From an uncultured Acidimicrobiales bacterium (lineage in GTDB: Bacteria > Actinomycetota > Acidimicrobiia > Acidimicrobiales > SZUA-35): 37,633 nucleotides of DNA. A program made the position numbers and the translations under genes. The notes below the pieces were generated by a model that did not search any database, had not been told where the DNA came from, and saw only the letters and a list, made by a program, of their open reading frames with translations. This document shows positions 24,244 through 33,221 of the stretch, in pieces (position 1 is the first letter of the stretch; each line of letters starts with the position of its first letter). The DNA is taken from positions 1 to 37,633 of the forward strand of contig CALJMD010000386.1 of the NCBI GenBank assembly GCA_937981915.1. Reading direction: 5' to 3'.

Positions 24244-25460
24244 GTGAATCATCAACACCGGAGCCCTCGGTCAAGCCGGTGACGGTAGCCATGGTGATCC
24301 AGAACTACCTCCCGACCGTCGGCGGAGCCGAACGCCAGCTTCACAGCCTCAATCCGTTGTTCATCGATCGGGGTATCAACCCGATTGTCTATACCCGTTC
24401 TCGTCCGGGGCAGCCTCGCACCGAGACGCTCAATGGCGCCAAGGTGGTTCGGGTCAACTGTGTCGGCCCGAAGCCAATGCAGTCGATCATGTTTGTGCTG
24501 GGAACGCTCTGGCACCTTATCCGAACCCGACCCGACGTGGTTCACGCCTACGACACTCTTACCCCCTCGTTGACGGCCGGCCTGAACCGGCTTGTGACCG
24601 GCACTCCGTACATGACCAAGTTGCTCCGATCGGGCGACCTTGGTGATCTCAACCGTCTGGCGGAGAAGCCTCTCGGCAAAGCCCGACTGGCCCTACTTAA
24701 GCGTTCTGTCACCAAGTTTGTGGCCATCAGTCACGACCTTGAGCATGAGCTTTCCGACCGCGGGATCGATAACGACCGTCGGGTCTTCATTCCTAATGGA
24801 GTTGATACCGAACGGTTCAAGCCTCCGGCAGCAGCAAACGCCGGGTCCGGCGATGTGGATGCTCGCTGGGCGGCCCGTCGAGACGTATTCGACGACTGGC
24901 CCACGGCGCCGGTCGTAGTGATCGTTGGCCGGGTTTCCCCTGAGAAGCGGGTGATCGAACTGGCCAAGAAGTGGCAGCAAGTTCTGAACAGTCACCCTGA
25001 CGCTTGGCTGTACGTTGTTGGTGAGGGTCCTCTTTCCCCTCAGCTTGACGGCCTGGCCAATGTTCGTTTTCTGGGTCGCCGTGAAGACGTTCCCACTATC
25101 TTGCGTTGGTCTGACATGTACGTCTCGGCCTCTTCGGCTGAGGGGCTTTCAAACGCTCTACTCGAAGCCATGGCCTCCGGATGTGCCTGCATTGTCACCG
25201 ATGTCGGTGGCGTGGCCGATGTGATGACTGACAATGTCGACGGTCAAATCGTCGGGCCCGAAGGCCCAACCCGGTCAGCCGACGACATAGTCGACGACAT
25301 CACCGGCCACGTGGTCAAACTTCTCAGTGACCCGGGCGCCCGAATCGACCTGGGCTCCAAGGCCAGACAAGCCGTGGTCGACCGCTACTCGCTCAACTCC
25401 ACCGCCGACTCTCTGGCCGGTGAATACCAAACACTGGGTGGAGGAACAGGCAACTCTTGA
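24240..25460 (+). CDS. GT4 family glycosyltransferase
   Basis: 406 residues, GT-B fold. The N-terminal domain has QNYLPTVGGAERQLHSL, the Gly-rich loop of GT4 enzymes. The donor domain has VIVGRVSPEKRV, YVVGEGPLSPQL, and AEGLSNALLEAMASGCACIVTDVGG with a complete EX7E motif. It should add a sugar to the growing repeat unit on the cytoplasmic face of the membrane. Donor and acceptor are unknown. It is coupled at both ends: ATGA with the previous gene, and a 4-bp overlap with the flippase gene that follows. Confidence 0.93.
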   Translation: MSESSTPEPSVKPVTVAMVIQNYLPTVGGAERQLHSLNPLFIDRGINPIVYTRSRPGQPRTETLNGAKVVRVNCVGPKPMQSIMFVLGTLWHLIRTRPDVVHAYDTLTPSLTAGLNRLVTGTPYMTKLLRSGDLGDLNRLAEKPLGKARLALLKRSVTKFVAISHDLEHELSDRGIDNDRRVFIPNGVDTERFKPPAAANAGSGDVDARWAARRDVFDDWPTAPVVVIVGRVSPEKRVIELAKKWQQVLNSHPDAWLYVVGEGPLSPQLDGLANVRFLGRREDVPTILRWSDMYVSASSAEGLSNALLEAMASGCACIVTDVGGVADVMTDNVDGQIVGPEGPTRSADDIVDDITGHVVKLLSDPGARIDLGSKARQAVVDRYSLNSTADSLAGEYQTLGGGTGNS

Positions 25461-27013
25461 CCGTGACCCCGGAGCAGCCGGCGCCGCCCGATCGGGTGGC
25501 CAGTCTGACGGAACGGTCGAGCACCGGAACGTTGTGGACCGGCGTGTCGTTGGTCGCGGGCAAAGGCATCGTCGCCGTCAGCACGATCGTTCTGGGCCGG
25601 GTTCTCGACGCTCAGGTTTTCGGGTTGTTCGGCATCGGCCTGCTAGTCATCGGCTATCTACAATTTCTTAACGACTTCGGGATTGCGTCAGCGGTCATCA
25701 ACTTGACCGGCAAGGAGCGGCGCTTGGCGTCGGTGGCGTTCTGGTTGAACATCGGCCTCGGTGTTGTCATGACCGCCATCACCTGGCTGGCCGCTCCCCT
25801 CATTGCCGACTTTTTCAACGAGGAGTCAGCCACCGCCATCGTTCGCGGTTTGGGGTTCGTGTTCTTGATCCGCAGCGCTGGAGCGGTCCACGATGCGCTA
25901 CTCAAGCGGGACCTAGAGATGCGCTCGGTCACGGTGGCCGAAACGGTTACCGCCTTCAGCAAGGCGCTGTTGACCATTGGTTTGGCGCTCTACGGCTTCG
26001 GTGTCTGGAGTCTGGTGTGGGGGCATCTGGTGGGTGCTCTACTAGGCTCGATCGTCTTTTGGATGGTCAACCCCTGGCGACCCGAAGGTCTCGGCGCAAT
26101 GTCGAATCCGGTTGACGGGACCAAACGCCTGCTGGGTTTCGGGTCGCAGATGACGCTCATCGACATTCTCGGAGCGGTCAACAAGAACGTCGACTACCTG
26201 CTCATTGGTCGTGGAATCGGAACAGTGGCTCTCGGCGTGTACACCATGGCGTTCCGCCTTCCCGAGCTCTTGATCGACGGCATCAATTTGGTGGCAGCCA
26301 AAGTGGCGTTCCCTCTGTTCTCCCAGCTGCAAGACGACAAAGAGAAGGGCCGTCTGGCGCTGCGAAAAATGCTGCGGTTGGTGTCGGCCATTGTCGTTCC
26401 CGCCGGTGTCGGCATGGCTCTCGTAGCCGAGCCACTGGTCCGGGTGGCGCTGGGAGACAAGTGGATCGAGGTCCCCTTCGGCGACGACGTGATCAACACG
26501 GTCGAGCCGCTGCGCTGGTTGGCCTTGGCGTTGACGGCCACCGCTTTGACCAAAAACATCGGCGACCTGTACAAGGGCTATGGCCGGCCCGGTTTGTTGA
26601 ACATGATCGGTGTCGTCCGAGCGCTGTTTGTTGTCCCGGTCCTGATCGTTGCCGTGCGTTACGGCATCAACGGGGTAGCCATCGCCCAGGCTGTCACCGC
26701 GACGATCGTTTCGATCTTCCAGGTCATCGTGGCTTCACGAGTGATCGACATGCGAATCTCGGAGCTGACCGCTCCGTATCGAACACCCCTGATCGCCGGC
26801 GCCGTCATGGCTGCCGTGACGTGGCCGACGGCCACCGTGATCGACTCTTGGAATCCTCTTCTCCAACTCATCGCGCTGACGTTGACCGGCGCGGTGACCT
26901 ATGGCGGAACCATGTATTTGCTCGACCGTGAACTGGTGAACGAAGGCGTTTCGTTTGTCAAAGCCGGTGCCGGGCGTAAGGCGCAGGTGGCGGAACAGAA
27001 AGCTGGCCAGTAA
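25457..27013 (+). CDS. Polysaccharide flippase, Wzx/MOP superfamily
   Basis: 518 residues with about 12-14 membrane helices and no cleavable signal. The first helices (GTLWTGVSLVAGKGIVAVST and LDAQVFGLFGIGLLVIGYLQF) and the motif KRDLEMRSVTVAETV match polysaccharide-type flippases of the WzxC/TuaB kind, which move lipid-linked repeat units from the cytoplasmic to the outer face. The start is TTG 25457, overlapping the stop of the upstream GT4 gene; GGAGGA lies about 11 nt before it. GTG 25463 is an alternative. Its place after two GT4 genes and before the chain-length and polymerase genes fits this role. Confidence 0.92.
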   Translation: MTVTPEQPAPPDRVASLTERSSTGTLWTGVSLVAGKGIVAVSTIVLGRVLDAQVFGLFGIGLLVIGYLQFLNDFGIASAVINLTGKERRLASVAFWLNIGLGVVMTAITWLAAPLIADFFNEESATAIVRGLGFVFLIRSAGAVHDALLKRDLEMRSVTVAETVTAFSKALLTIGLALYGFGVWSLVWGHLVGALLGSIVFWMVNPWRPEGLGAMSNPVDGTKRLLGFGSQMTLIDILGAVNKNVDYLLIGRGIGTVALGVYTMAFRLPELLIDGINLVAAKVAFPLFSQLQDDKEKGRLALRKMLRLVSAIVVPAGVGMALVAEPLVRVALGDKWIEVPFGDDVINTVEPLRWLALALTATALTKNIGDLYKGYGRPGLLNMIGVVRALFVVPVLIVAVRYGINGVAIAQAVTATIVSIFQVIVASRVIDMRISELTAPYRTPLIAGAVMAAVTWPTATVIDSWNPLLQLIALTLTGAVTYGGTMYLLDRELVNEGVSFVKAGAGRKAQVAEQKAGQ

Positions 27014-27079
27014 CGGCCGGCGGTGGACTAAAAGGCGCCTCGGGGTAACCCGGGCTGCCTCAATGCAGGCAAGGGCGAC

Positions 27080-28294
27080 ATGATGACGGCGGACTCAGTA
27101 CAGCTTCATGAAGAACAACTCGAATCGGCGGACGGTCGCTCAAGGGCACCAACAGCCGATGCCGATGTAAATACGGCAATGCGGATAGCAGTGATATTGG
27201 AAGGGCTACGGCCGGACGGCGGTGCTGAGGCGCTGCTGCGCACCTTTGCCGACCATGTGGCCACCACCGATCACAGTCTTCACCTGTTCTTCCTCAAACC
27301 GCTAAACCCCGACATCGAACGCTATTTGACCGAGCTGAACCTGCCATATCGGGTTCATCACGCTCGGCGGATGGTTGACGTACCTCGGCTTCTCCGATTG
27401 GCCCGCGACCTGCGTGACGTCGATGTTGTACAAACCAACCTCGTCGGTCCAAACGTGATTGGCTCGCTGGCCGCCCGGCTGGCCGGTAAAGGTTCGGTGG
27501 CGGTGCTGCACAATGAACGAACCTACGCCGATGACCACCTCTATCACGGCAAAGCGGAGCGGATGGCGTTGCAGCGGCTGGCCGCCCGGGTCGTCGCCGT
27601 TGGGCCACGAACACAGGAGGCCCGGCAGGAATTCCTGCCCGACGTCGACATTCACGTGTTGCCCAATGCTGTTGCTCAAGGCCCCCGGCTGAGTGACTCA
27701 GAACGCATCGAGCTCCGCACAGAGCTAATGACCAATCCAACCGGAGCCATGATCCTCAACGTGGCCCGGCTCAACCCCCAGAAAGCTCAACACAATCTGA
27801 TCGCCGCCATGGCCACGGTGGTCGAACGTATTCCCGATGCCGAGCTTGTCATCGCCGGCCAAGGTGATCTTCGGGCCGAGCTGGAGGACCAAGTCGAACG
27901 GCTTGGTCTTGCCGATCACGTGCACTTGATCGGGACACGAGACGATGTCCGTCGGGTGATGGCTGCCGCAGACCTGTTTGCTCTGCCATCGTCGTGGGAA
28001 GGGCTTCCCGTAGCACTGCTTGAGGCCATGGAGGCAGGGCTTCCGATTCTGGCCACCTCGGTTGGTGACATCCCGAGCGTGATCGACAACGAAGCCGGCT
28101 ACCTGATCGACGACAACGAACCGGACACCGTGGCCGACGCCATCATTAGTGTTCTGACCGACCCCGACCGTCACAGCAAGTCACAGCGGGCCGCTGACCT
28201 GGTGGCCGAGCGTTTCAACGCCGAGACGTGGGCCAACACCATGCTCGATCACTTACGGGCGGCCTACGCCTCGCGGCCGGGTCACTCCACCTAG
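27080..28294 (+). CDS. GT4 family glycosyltransferase
   Basis: 404 residues. A polar N-terminal tail of about 33 residues precedes the GT-B core (MRIAVILEGLRPDGGAEALLRTF). The donor domain shows NVARLNPQKAQHNLIAAMA, LVIAGQGDLRAELEDQV, LIGTRDDVRRVMAAADLFALPS and WEGLPVALLEAMEAGLPILAT with a full EX7E motif. AAGGG lies 5-8 nt before the two adjacent ATGs; an internal ATG at 27179 would remove the tail. Likely the third elongating transferase of the repeat unit. It lies 66 bp after the flippase gene. Confidence 0.92.
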   Translation: MMTADSVQLHEEQLESADGRSRAPTADADVNTAMRIAVILEGLRPDGGAEALLRTFADHVATTDHSLHLFFLKPLNPDIERYLTELNLPYRVHHARRMVDVPRLLRLARDLRDVDVVQTNLVGPNVIGSLAARLAGKGSVAVLHNERTYADDHLYHGKAERMALQRLAARVVAVGPRTQEARQEFLPDVDIHVLPNAVAQGPRLSDSERIELRTELMTNPTGAMILNVARLNPQKAQHNLIAAMATVVERIPDAELVIAGQGDLRAELEDQVERLGLADHVHLIGTRDDVRRVMAAADLFALPSSWEGLPVALLEAMEAGLPILATSVGDIPSVIDNEAGYLIDDNEPDTVADAIISVLTDPDRHSKSQRAADLVAERFNAETWANTMLDHLRAAYASRPGHST

Positions 28295-28310
28295 TCCAAG
28301 GCCTCCGAAT

Positions 28311-28344
28311 GGCTGAATCACGACGTTTTGTGGGTGAATCAGCC
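28311..28344 (+). terminator. Hairpin after the GT4 gene
   Basis: GGCTGA (28311-28316) pairs with TCAGCC (28339-28344), with an inner TCAC/GTGA helix around GACGTTTT. No U-run follows. It separates the GT4 gene from the Wzz-like unit and may partly terminate or stabilise the upstream message. Confidence 0.4.
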
Positions 28345-28365
28345 CGGATCGCCAACCCGGCGGAC

Positions 28366-28396
28366 TTACGCCATCGGATACATGCAGCCATATACT
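28366..28396 (+). promoter_or_regulatory. Candidate promoter of the Wzz-Wzy unit
   Basis: TATACT (28391-28396) is a near-consensus -10. The best -35 is weak (TTACGC at 28366, 19-bp spacing). Transcription would start at about 28403, exactly where the structured leader begins. Confidence 0.45.
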
Positions 28397-28403
28397 GATT
28401 GAA

Positions 28404-28486
28404 GGAGCCAGTCGACGCACTTGGTAGGTGCCGTCGACGTGCAAGCGGGCAACTTACATGAGCTCGGTGGCTACAACGCGGTGGAG
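28404..28486 (+). ncRNA. Structured 5' leader of the Wzz-like gene (possible cis-regulatory RNA)
   Basis: A closing stem AGCCA (28406-28410) with TGGCT (28468-28472) encloses a strong hairpin, GTCGACG-CAC (28411-28420) with GTG-C-CGTCGAC (28428-28438) around loop TTGGTAG, and a smaller region with GCAAGCGGGC and GAGCTC. The ribosome site GGTGGAG follows directly, 6 nt before ATG 28493, so folding could control access to it. I do not recognise a known riboswitch class. Confidence 0.4.
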
Positions 28487-28492
28487 CATACT

Positions 28493-29248
28493 ATGAGCGC
28501 AAGAGGCGAATCGCTAGCCGGCATGGGTTCCCGGCCGGATGACTTCATGCGGAGTCCGGTCGAAGCTATAGACCAGTTCGGTCAGCAACAGGCCAGGTCA
28601 CTACCATCAACCGGTATGACAACAAAGTCGAGTCAACCGCCCGGAACTCGTCGCACTTCCACTGCCGCCATTTTCGTTCTTTCCGCAGCGCTCATCGTTG
28701 GCCTGCTTGCTTGGATTTGGGCGTCCGGTCAAGGAGAGCGTTTTAGTGCTACTGCGGTGGTGCAGCTCGAACCGGCGGCCACTGTTGAAGACAACCGGGA
28801 AGTAGTGGACATCCTCGGATCAATCGACCGTGGTCCCATCGTCGTTACGTTGGCCGGTGTTGCCAACAGCGGGTCGGTCACCGCCGCCGCTCAGGAACGC
28901 CTCGGGGTTACCGAAGTCGACATGGAGGACTACGAGGTGGAAGCACTGCAGGTGCTCACCAGTCACTTGGTCGACATCACAGTGACCGGGCCGGACGAAG
29001 CTCTTTCCATCGGCTACGCCGACGCCATCGCCGATGAGCTCCGACTGGCCTTCGCCGAGTCGCACCCGGTCTATCAGATCACCACGGTGACGCCGGCAAC
29101 GATCCCTGAGTCTTCGGGACGACCGAGCACCGCCGTGATTGTCATCGCCGCCATGATCGCTGCCGCTATCGGTGCCTTCATGTTGTGGTTGGCCCTGTTC
29201 GGCGGTTCCGACGAGCGCACCGATCTGCCTCTCGCCCGGCGACCGTAG
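28493..29248 (+). CDS. Wzz-like chain-length/polysaccharide co-polymerase membrane protein
   Basis: 251 residues from ATG 28493, chosen because GGTGGAG lies 6 nt upstream; a TTG at 28421 falls inside the leader hairpin. Two membrane helices, about 57-77 (AAIFVLSAALIVGLLAWIWA) and about 213-236 (AVIVIAAMIAAAIGAFMLWLALF), bracket an extracytoplasmic region of about 135 residues. This is the Wzz layout, with a short Pro near the second helix (TPATIPESSGRPS). There is no cytoplasmic Tyr-kinase P-loop, and none is encoded in the window. It probably sets polymer length together with the Wzy-like protein encoded 24 bp downstream. Confidence 0.8.
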   Translation: MSARGESLAGMGSRPDDFMRSPVEAIDQFGQQQARSLPSTGMTTKSSQPPGTRRTSTAAIFVLSAALIVGLLAWIWASGQGERFSATAVVQLEPAATVEDNREVVDILGSIDRGPIVVTLAGVANSGSVTAAAQERLGVTEVDMEDYEVEALQVLTSHLVDITVTGPDEALSIGYADAIADELRLAFAESHPVYQITTVTPATIPESSGRPSTAVIVIAAMIAAAIGAFMLWLALFGGSDERTDLPLARRP

Positions 29249-29272
29249 CCCCGGGCGCAACGGAGTCGTTCC

Positions 29273-31243
29273 GTGATCTGGCTTATTCTGTTCATCCCGA
29301 TCGCCCTGGGCGTCGGTATGGCGACGGTAACGTCGCCTCGTAGAACAGCCTGGCTGATCGGCTTCACCCTGGCCACCAACGCCGCCGACGTGCTGCGGCA
29401 ACGGTTCGGGGTCGAGGAGTACACGAACTTGCTGGCCGTCGCCGCACTCGGTTTCGGGCTGCTCCAGCTGATGGCGTCGCTGCCTCGCCTCCGGCGACCG
29501 CGATCGCTTCCTATGGGTGTGGCCGCCGCCACCTCAGTGGCCGTCGCTTCGGCCTTGGCCGGGCCTTTTGTGGCCATCCAACCGGAGATCGCCATTGAGG
29601 CCAGCAGCCGACTGTTGATCAACCTGCTTTTGGCGGTCGCCGTTCTGGTCGTCGCACGCCGCGAGTCGGGCATGATGGCACTCCTGCAAGGCTTTGCCAT
29701 CGGCACCAGCCTGCTGGCGTTCTTGACCACGGTGCAGGCGCTAACAGGCTTACAGGAGAACGACTTTCTCGGCTTCGCCCGGTGGAGTTCCGAGGAGATC
29801 GCCGGCATCGAAGGCGAGGCGAACCGGGCGACCGGGGCGTTCCGCGACGACGCCAACCAGTACGGCCAGGTTCTGGTCATGGCCATCGGTTGCGCCATTG
29901 GACTTGGTTGGCTGAAACGCCAGGCCACAACGCTGCGAACGTTCGCATGTCGGGGCAGTCTGCTGTTGATGTGTATCGCCGTGTCCCAAACGGCTTCCCG
30001 CACTGCCTTCTTGGCGTTGGCGGTGGTCATGTTGGTGGCAGTGATGCTGGCCAAACCCTCGCCTCGACAGTGGAGCCTGGTTGCGCTGGTGGTTCTGGTG
30101 TTGGTGCTCGGCCCGTTCGGCGTGCGTGATCGTCTTTCCAGCTTGGCTGATCTCCCCGCTCTGTTCGACCCGAACACGTCTATCGAAAGTTCGGCCAGCG
30201 GGCGGGTGAGCGTGATGCTGTCCGCGGTGGAGATGTTCGAGGACAACCCGGTTTTGGGGGTCGGCTACGGCGCCTACAACGACCGCTATCTCGAGTACTC
30301 CCGATCCTTTGGCCTCGACGACCGCGGTCGTGAGCTGTCTGCTCATTCGCTTCCGTTGGAGGTGATGGCGGAGGAAGGCTTGGTCGGCCTGACCGCATGG
30401 TTCGCCTTCTTGGCCTTCACCGGCGTCGCTCTAATGCGAATCCGGCACACCACTATCGGGCAGTCCCTGATTTTCATGATGGTGGCCTACTTATCCACCG
30501 GCCTGCTCTTGCACGACATCTATGGTCGTTTGCGTTGGAGTTTTGTGGCGTTGCTGTTCCACGCGGCTCGCATGGCCAGTCAGCGGGCATCGGATTATCT
30601 TCCGCTTCGGGTCGCCGTCGTCACCGACGAGGGCATGGCGGTTCGAAAGGGCCGCAAGCAAACCAAGTTCCGGCGCGAAACGTTGAGCGACTCCATTGAG
30701 CTTGGCGTAGTCGGTACCGTCAGCATTTGGCCTGACATTCGTCGCCTTAAGTCTCGTGACATCATCGGTGCGTCCAACAGCGAGCTGCTGCACCAGCTGC
30801 GGAACCGGATGGCAACCAGGATTGCCTTGTTCCGCTTCGATCCTCACGTCGTGCACGCTATGGGTGGGTCGTCGACGCTTCGCACCGCAACCGCTCACCG
30901 TCGGGAAATGGGCGGTCGTCTCATTGTCGACCTGGCCGACCTGTTGATAGCCGAACTTCTCGCCGGTCGACGCCGACTGACGGCTGCCAGACTCATCCCC
31001 CAGGGTGACTACGTGGTGACCGGCCGGTCGCTGTCACACAGCGAGTCGTCGCTTCTGAAGATCGCTCCTGAGCAGCAACTCACCGATGCCCGATTGGACG
31101 GCACGGTACGCGGCGGGGACACCACCAGCGTTCTCTGCGATCACGACACCTACCTGGATCTACTCCGAGGTGAGCCGGGGCACGGCCGTGAGATCGGCCC
31201 AGCAACAGCGAAGACCCGGCAACAACCCGCCGTCACGGTCTAG
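29273..31243 (+). CDS. O-antigen ligase/Wzy-like polymerase fused to a cytoplasmic C-terminal domain
   Basis: 656 residues from GTG 29273. Residues 1-about 435 are about ten to twelve membrane helices with the large outside loop of Wzy/WaaL proteins. RDDANQYGQVLVMAIG (191-206), ASGRVSVMLSAVEMFEDNPVLGVGYGAY (308-335) and AHSLPLEVMAEEGLVG (357-372, with H358) are family hallmarks. Residues about 440-656 form a soluble domain absent from ordinary Wzy proteins. It contains DPHVVHAMGGSS and GRLIVDLADLL, resembling the acceptor half of a GT4 enzyme, but no donor half or EX7E motif. The fusion is in one frame with no stop or shift. It probably polymerises the repeat unit outside the membrane; the extra domain may bind transferases or lipid-linked sugar. 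Confidence 0.88.
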   Translation: MIWLILFIPIALGVGMATVTSPRRTAWLIGFTLATNAADVLRQRFGVEEYTNLLAVAALGFGLLQLMASLPRLRRPRSLPMGVAAATSVAVASALAGPFVAIQPEIAIEASSRLLINLLLAVAVLVVARRESGMMALLQGFAIGTSLLAFLTTVQALTGLQENDFLGFARWSSEEIAGIEGEANRATGAFRDDANQYGQVLVMAIGCAIGLGWLKRQATTLRTFACRGSLLLMCIAVSQTASRTAFLALAVVMLVAVMLAKPSPRQWSLVALVVLVLVLGPFGVRDRLSSLADLPALFDPNTSIESSASGRVSVMLSAVEMFEDNPVLGVGYGAYNDRYLEYSRSFGLDDRGRELSAHSLPLEVMAEEGLVGLTAWFAFLAFTGVALMRIRHTTIGQSLIFMMVAYLSTGLLLHDIYGRLRWSFVALLFHAARMASQRASDYLPLRVAVVTDEGMAVRKGRKQTKFRRETLSDSIELGVVGTVSIWPDIRRLKSRDIIGASNSELLHQLRNRMATRIALFRFDPHVVHAMGGSSTLRTATAHRREMGGRLIVDLADLLIAELLAGRRRLTAARLIPQGDYVVTGRSLSHSESSLLKIAPEQQLTDARLDGTVRGGDTTSVLCDHDTYLDLLRGEPGHGREIGPATAKTRQQPAVTV

Positions 31244-31339
31244 CCGCAGCGTTCAGTTCGCCCCGGTCAAGGCAGGGGCACGAACGACAAGAGCACGGTC
31301 GCCAACTCTGGGGGCCGGCCCTAGTAGCGGGCGTTCGCT

Positions 31340-32395
31340 TTAGACCTGATCGGGAGTGGGAGACGCCGAACCGAGACGGTCGGCATCGACGATGGCCTTG
31401 TCGGCCTGACCTGACACCAGGTCGTAGATGCCGTGCCAGAACCCCAGGCCCCAGGCGACGTGCATGATGACCAGGCTGGCCGCTACTCGCCACCGCTGGT
31501 GGAGAGGAAGGGACTTTCCGGCTGCCGTACCGGCGGCCGCGATCACTGCGGCGTAGCTACCGGCCAACAGGCCTCGTGCTACTGAGAGGTACTTCCAGCG
31601 CCACGGCATCACCGCGGCGGCGATCGCCAGCACAAACACGGGCGCTATCAGGTGACGCAACTTGGTGCTACGGGGATGAATCCGCATGACGCGGGTCTTG
31701 CCTCTTCCGTAGCGGTGGTACTGGCGTGCCAGTGCTTCGAAACTCTGACGGTTTTCCCAATCGATAACGATCGACGGGTCAAGGATGAGTTCGCGGCCTT
31801 CCGCCCGGATTCGCTGGTCAAACTCGAAGTCCTGGTTGACCGAGAGCTGTTCGTTCCAGCCGCCGACCGAACGGGCCAGGTCGACCGGGTAGGCCCCGAA
31901 CGGGACGTGGTCGACATATTGGACGGTCTCAGCGTGATGGTAGGCCGATCCGCCAACACCGGCCTTGGATGACATGGCCAGGGCAATGGCTTTGCCGGTG
32001 ATCGTTTTACCAACACCGGTCTTGCGTCCACCGGCTCCGCCGGCTCCGGTTTCGAGCAGGTTCACCAGCTTTTCGACGTAGTCGTCGGACACGGTGCAGT
32101 GGGCATCGACCCGAACCAGCCATTTACCTTTGGCTTCGTCGAGGGCCACGTTCAATGCACTGGGAACGATGCCTTTGGGGTTGTCGAGCAGTTGAATTCG
32201 ACGGTCGACTTCGCCTTTAGCCAAGACGATGTCGCGGGTGGTGTCGGTCGACCGACCGTCGATCACCAAGATCTCAGTGTCGGTCACCGTCTGGCGAGAA
32301 ATTGAGTCCAGGCATTCAGCGATGGACTCTTCCTCGTTGCGACAGGGAATGATGATCGTGACCAGGGGGCTGTCGGGGTAGTTGTCCGCCATCAT
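31340..32395 (-). CDS. GT2 family glycosyltransferase, ExoA-like
   Basis: 351 residues from ATG 32395; GTG 32410 is an alternative that overlaps the upstream gene's stop codon. The GT-A domain has LVTIIIPCRNEEESIAECLDS, LVIDGRSTDTT, the DAH metal-site variant LVRVDAHCTVSDDYV, and NQDFEFDQRIRAEG. This set matches succinoglycan ExoA-type transferases. Three C-terminal membrane helices (about 260-278, 285-305, 320-340) anchor it. It probably adds a sugar to the lipid-linked repeat unit. It is downstream of the initiating transferase gene and convergent with the polymerase gene. Confidence 0.92.
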   Translation of the reverse strand: MMADNYPDSPLVTIIIPCRNEEESIAECLDSISRQTVTDTEILVIDGRSTDTTRDIVLAKGEVDRRIQLLDNPKGIVPSALNVALDEAKGKWLVRVDAHCTVSDDYVEKLVNLLETGAGGAGGRKTGVGKTITGKAIALAMSSKAGVGGSAYHHAETVQYVDHVPFGAYPVDLARSVGGWNEQLSVNQDFEFDQRIRAEGRELILDPSIVIDWENRQSFEALARQYHRYGRGKTRVMRIHPRSTKLRHLIAPVFVLAIAAAVMPWRWKYLSVARGLLAGSYAAVIAAAGTAAGKSLPLHQRWRVAASLVIMHVAWGLGFWHGIYDLVSGQADKAIVDADRLGSASPTPDQV

Positions 32396-32399
32396 TTTC

Positions 32400-33221
32400 T
32401 TAACGCTCACCGTTTCGTTGCAGCAGGGTCACCGGGGTTCTGAAGCAGATGCTCACATCACCTTGAAAGGAGCGGGTTTGCACGTAGGCGGCTTCTCGCT
32501 CCACCCGTTCACGGTAGGTCATTTCGTTGCGGCCCGACACCTGCCACAGACCAGTTAATCCGGGGCGAACCGACAACACGACCGGCAGTAGCTCACCGAA
32601 CTTTGGTGCCTCGGCCAGTACAACGGGACGAGGGCCGACGACGCTCATGTCGCCGCGGAGAATGTTAATGAACTGGGGGATCTCATCGAGATCGAAACGG
32701 CGCAGAATTCGACCGATCGGGGTGACCCTGGGATCACGTGTGAGTTTGTGGTCTTCGGCCCATTCTTGAGCCAACACCGGGTCGGAGTCGAGTACCTCTT
32801 GCAGCACCTCGTCGGCGTTCGGATACATGGTCCGGAATTTCCAGCAGCGGAACATCCGCCCGTGACGACCGATTCGTTCCTGGGCGTACAGGGCCGGGCC
32901 CCGCCGTTCGATGAGGGTGACCAGCGCCACCACAATCCACACCGGCAGGGTCAAGGTGAGCGCGACGAGCGCCACCACTATGTCGAAAGCACGCTTGGCC
33001 GCTTCGTCAAGGCCTGGTGTCGTGGGCTCGGTTGGAAGGTTGGCAAGGTCAATTGCCGGTTCCGACGGGTCCGTGTAGACGATTTGAAGATCCGGAGCTG
33101 CCTGAATGACGAGGGGTTTCGTTCCTCGTTCCAATCCGGCAATCTGCCCGGCGCCGTCACGAGAGGCCGTCCGAAGAGCTCGGACGTTTTCGATCCCGTG
33201 ATCGGTCGTTGTCGTTGTCAT
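32400..33221 (-). CDS. Undecaprenyl-phosphate sugar-1-phosphate transferase (initiating transferase)
   Basis: 273 residues. A polar N-terminal region of about 75 residues is followed by one membrane hairpin (about 80-102, VALVALTLTLPVWIVVALVT) and the catalytic domain of the bacterial sugar transferase family: RCWKFRTMYPNADE, DPRVTPIGRILRRFDLDEIPQ, INILRGDMSVVGPRPV and VRPGLTGLWQVSGRN. It starts the repeat unit by moving a sugar phosphate from a nucleotide sugar to the lipid carrier. It lacks the four-helix N-terminal part of full WbaP/WcaJ proteins, as in small PglC-like enzymes. AAGGA lies about 8 nt before the ATG. The ExoA-like gene follows within 5 bp. Confidence 0.94.
   Translation of the reverse strand: MTTTTTDHGIENVRALRTASRDGAGQIAGLERGTKPLVIQAAPDLQIVYTDPSEPAIDLANLPTEPTTPGLDEAAKRAFDIVVALVALTLTLPVWIVVALVTLIERRGPALYAQERIGRHGRMFRCWKFRTMYPNADEVLQEVLDSDPVLAQEWAEDHKLTRDPRVTPIGRILRRFDLDEIPQFINILRGDMSVVGPRPVVLAEAPKFGELLPVVLSVRPGLTGLWQVSGRNEMTYRERVEREAAYVQTRSFQGDVSICFRTPVTLLQRNGER

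Noticed and set aside
29074-30246. 390-codon minus-strand frame opposite the Wzy-like gene
   Set aside because: Ser/Arg/Thr-rich without domain pattern and antisense to a well-supported membrane protein.
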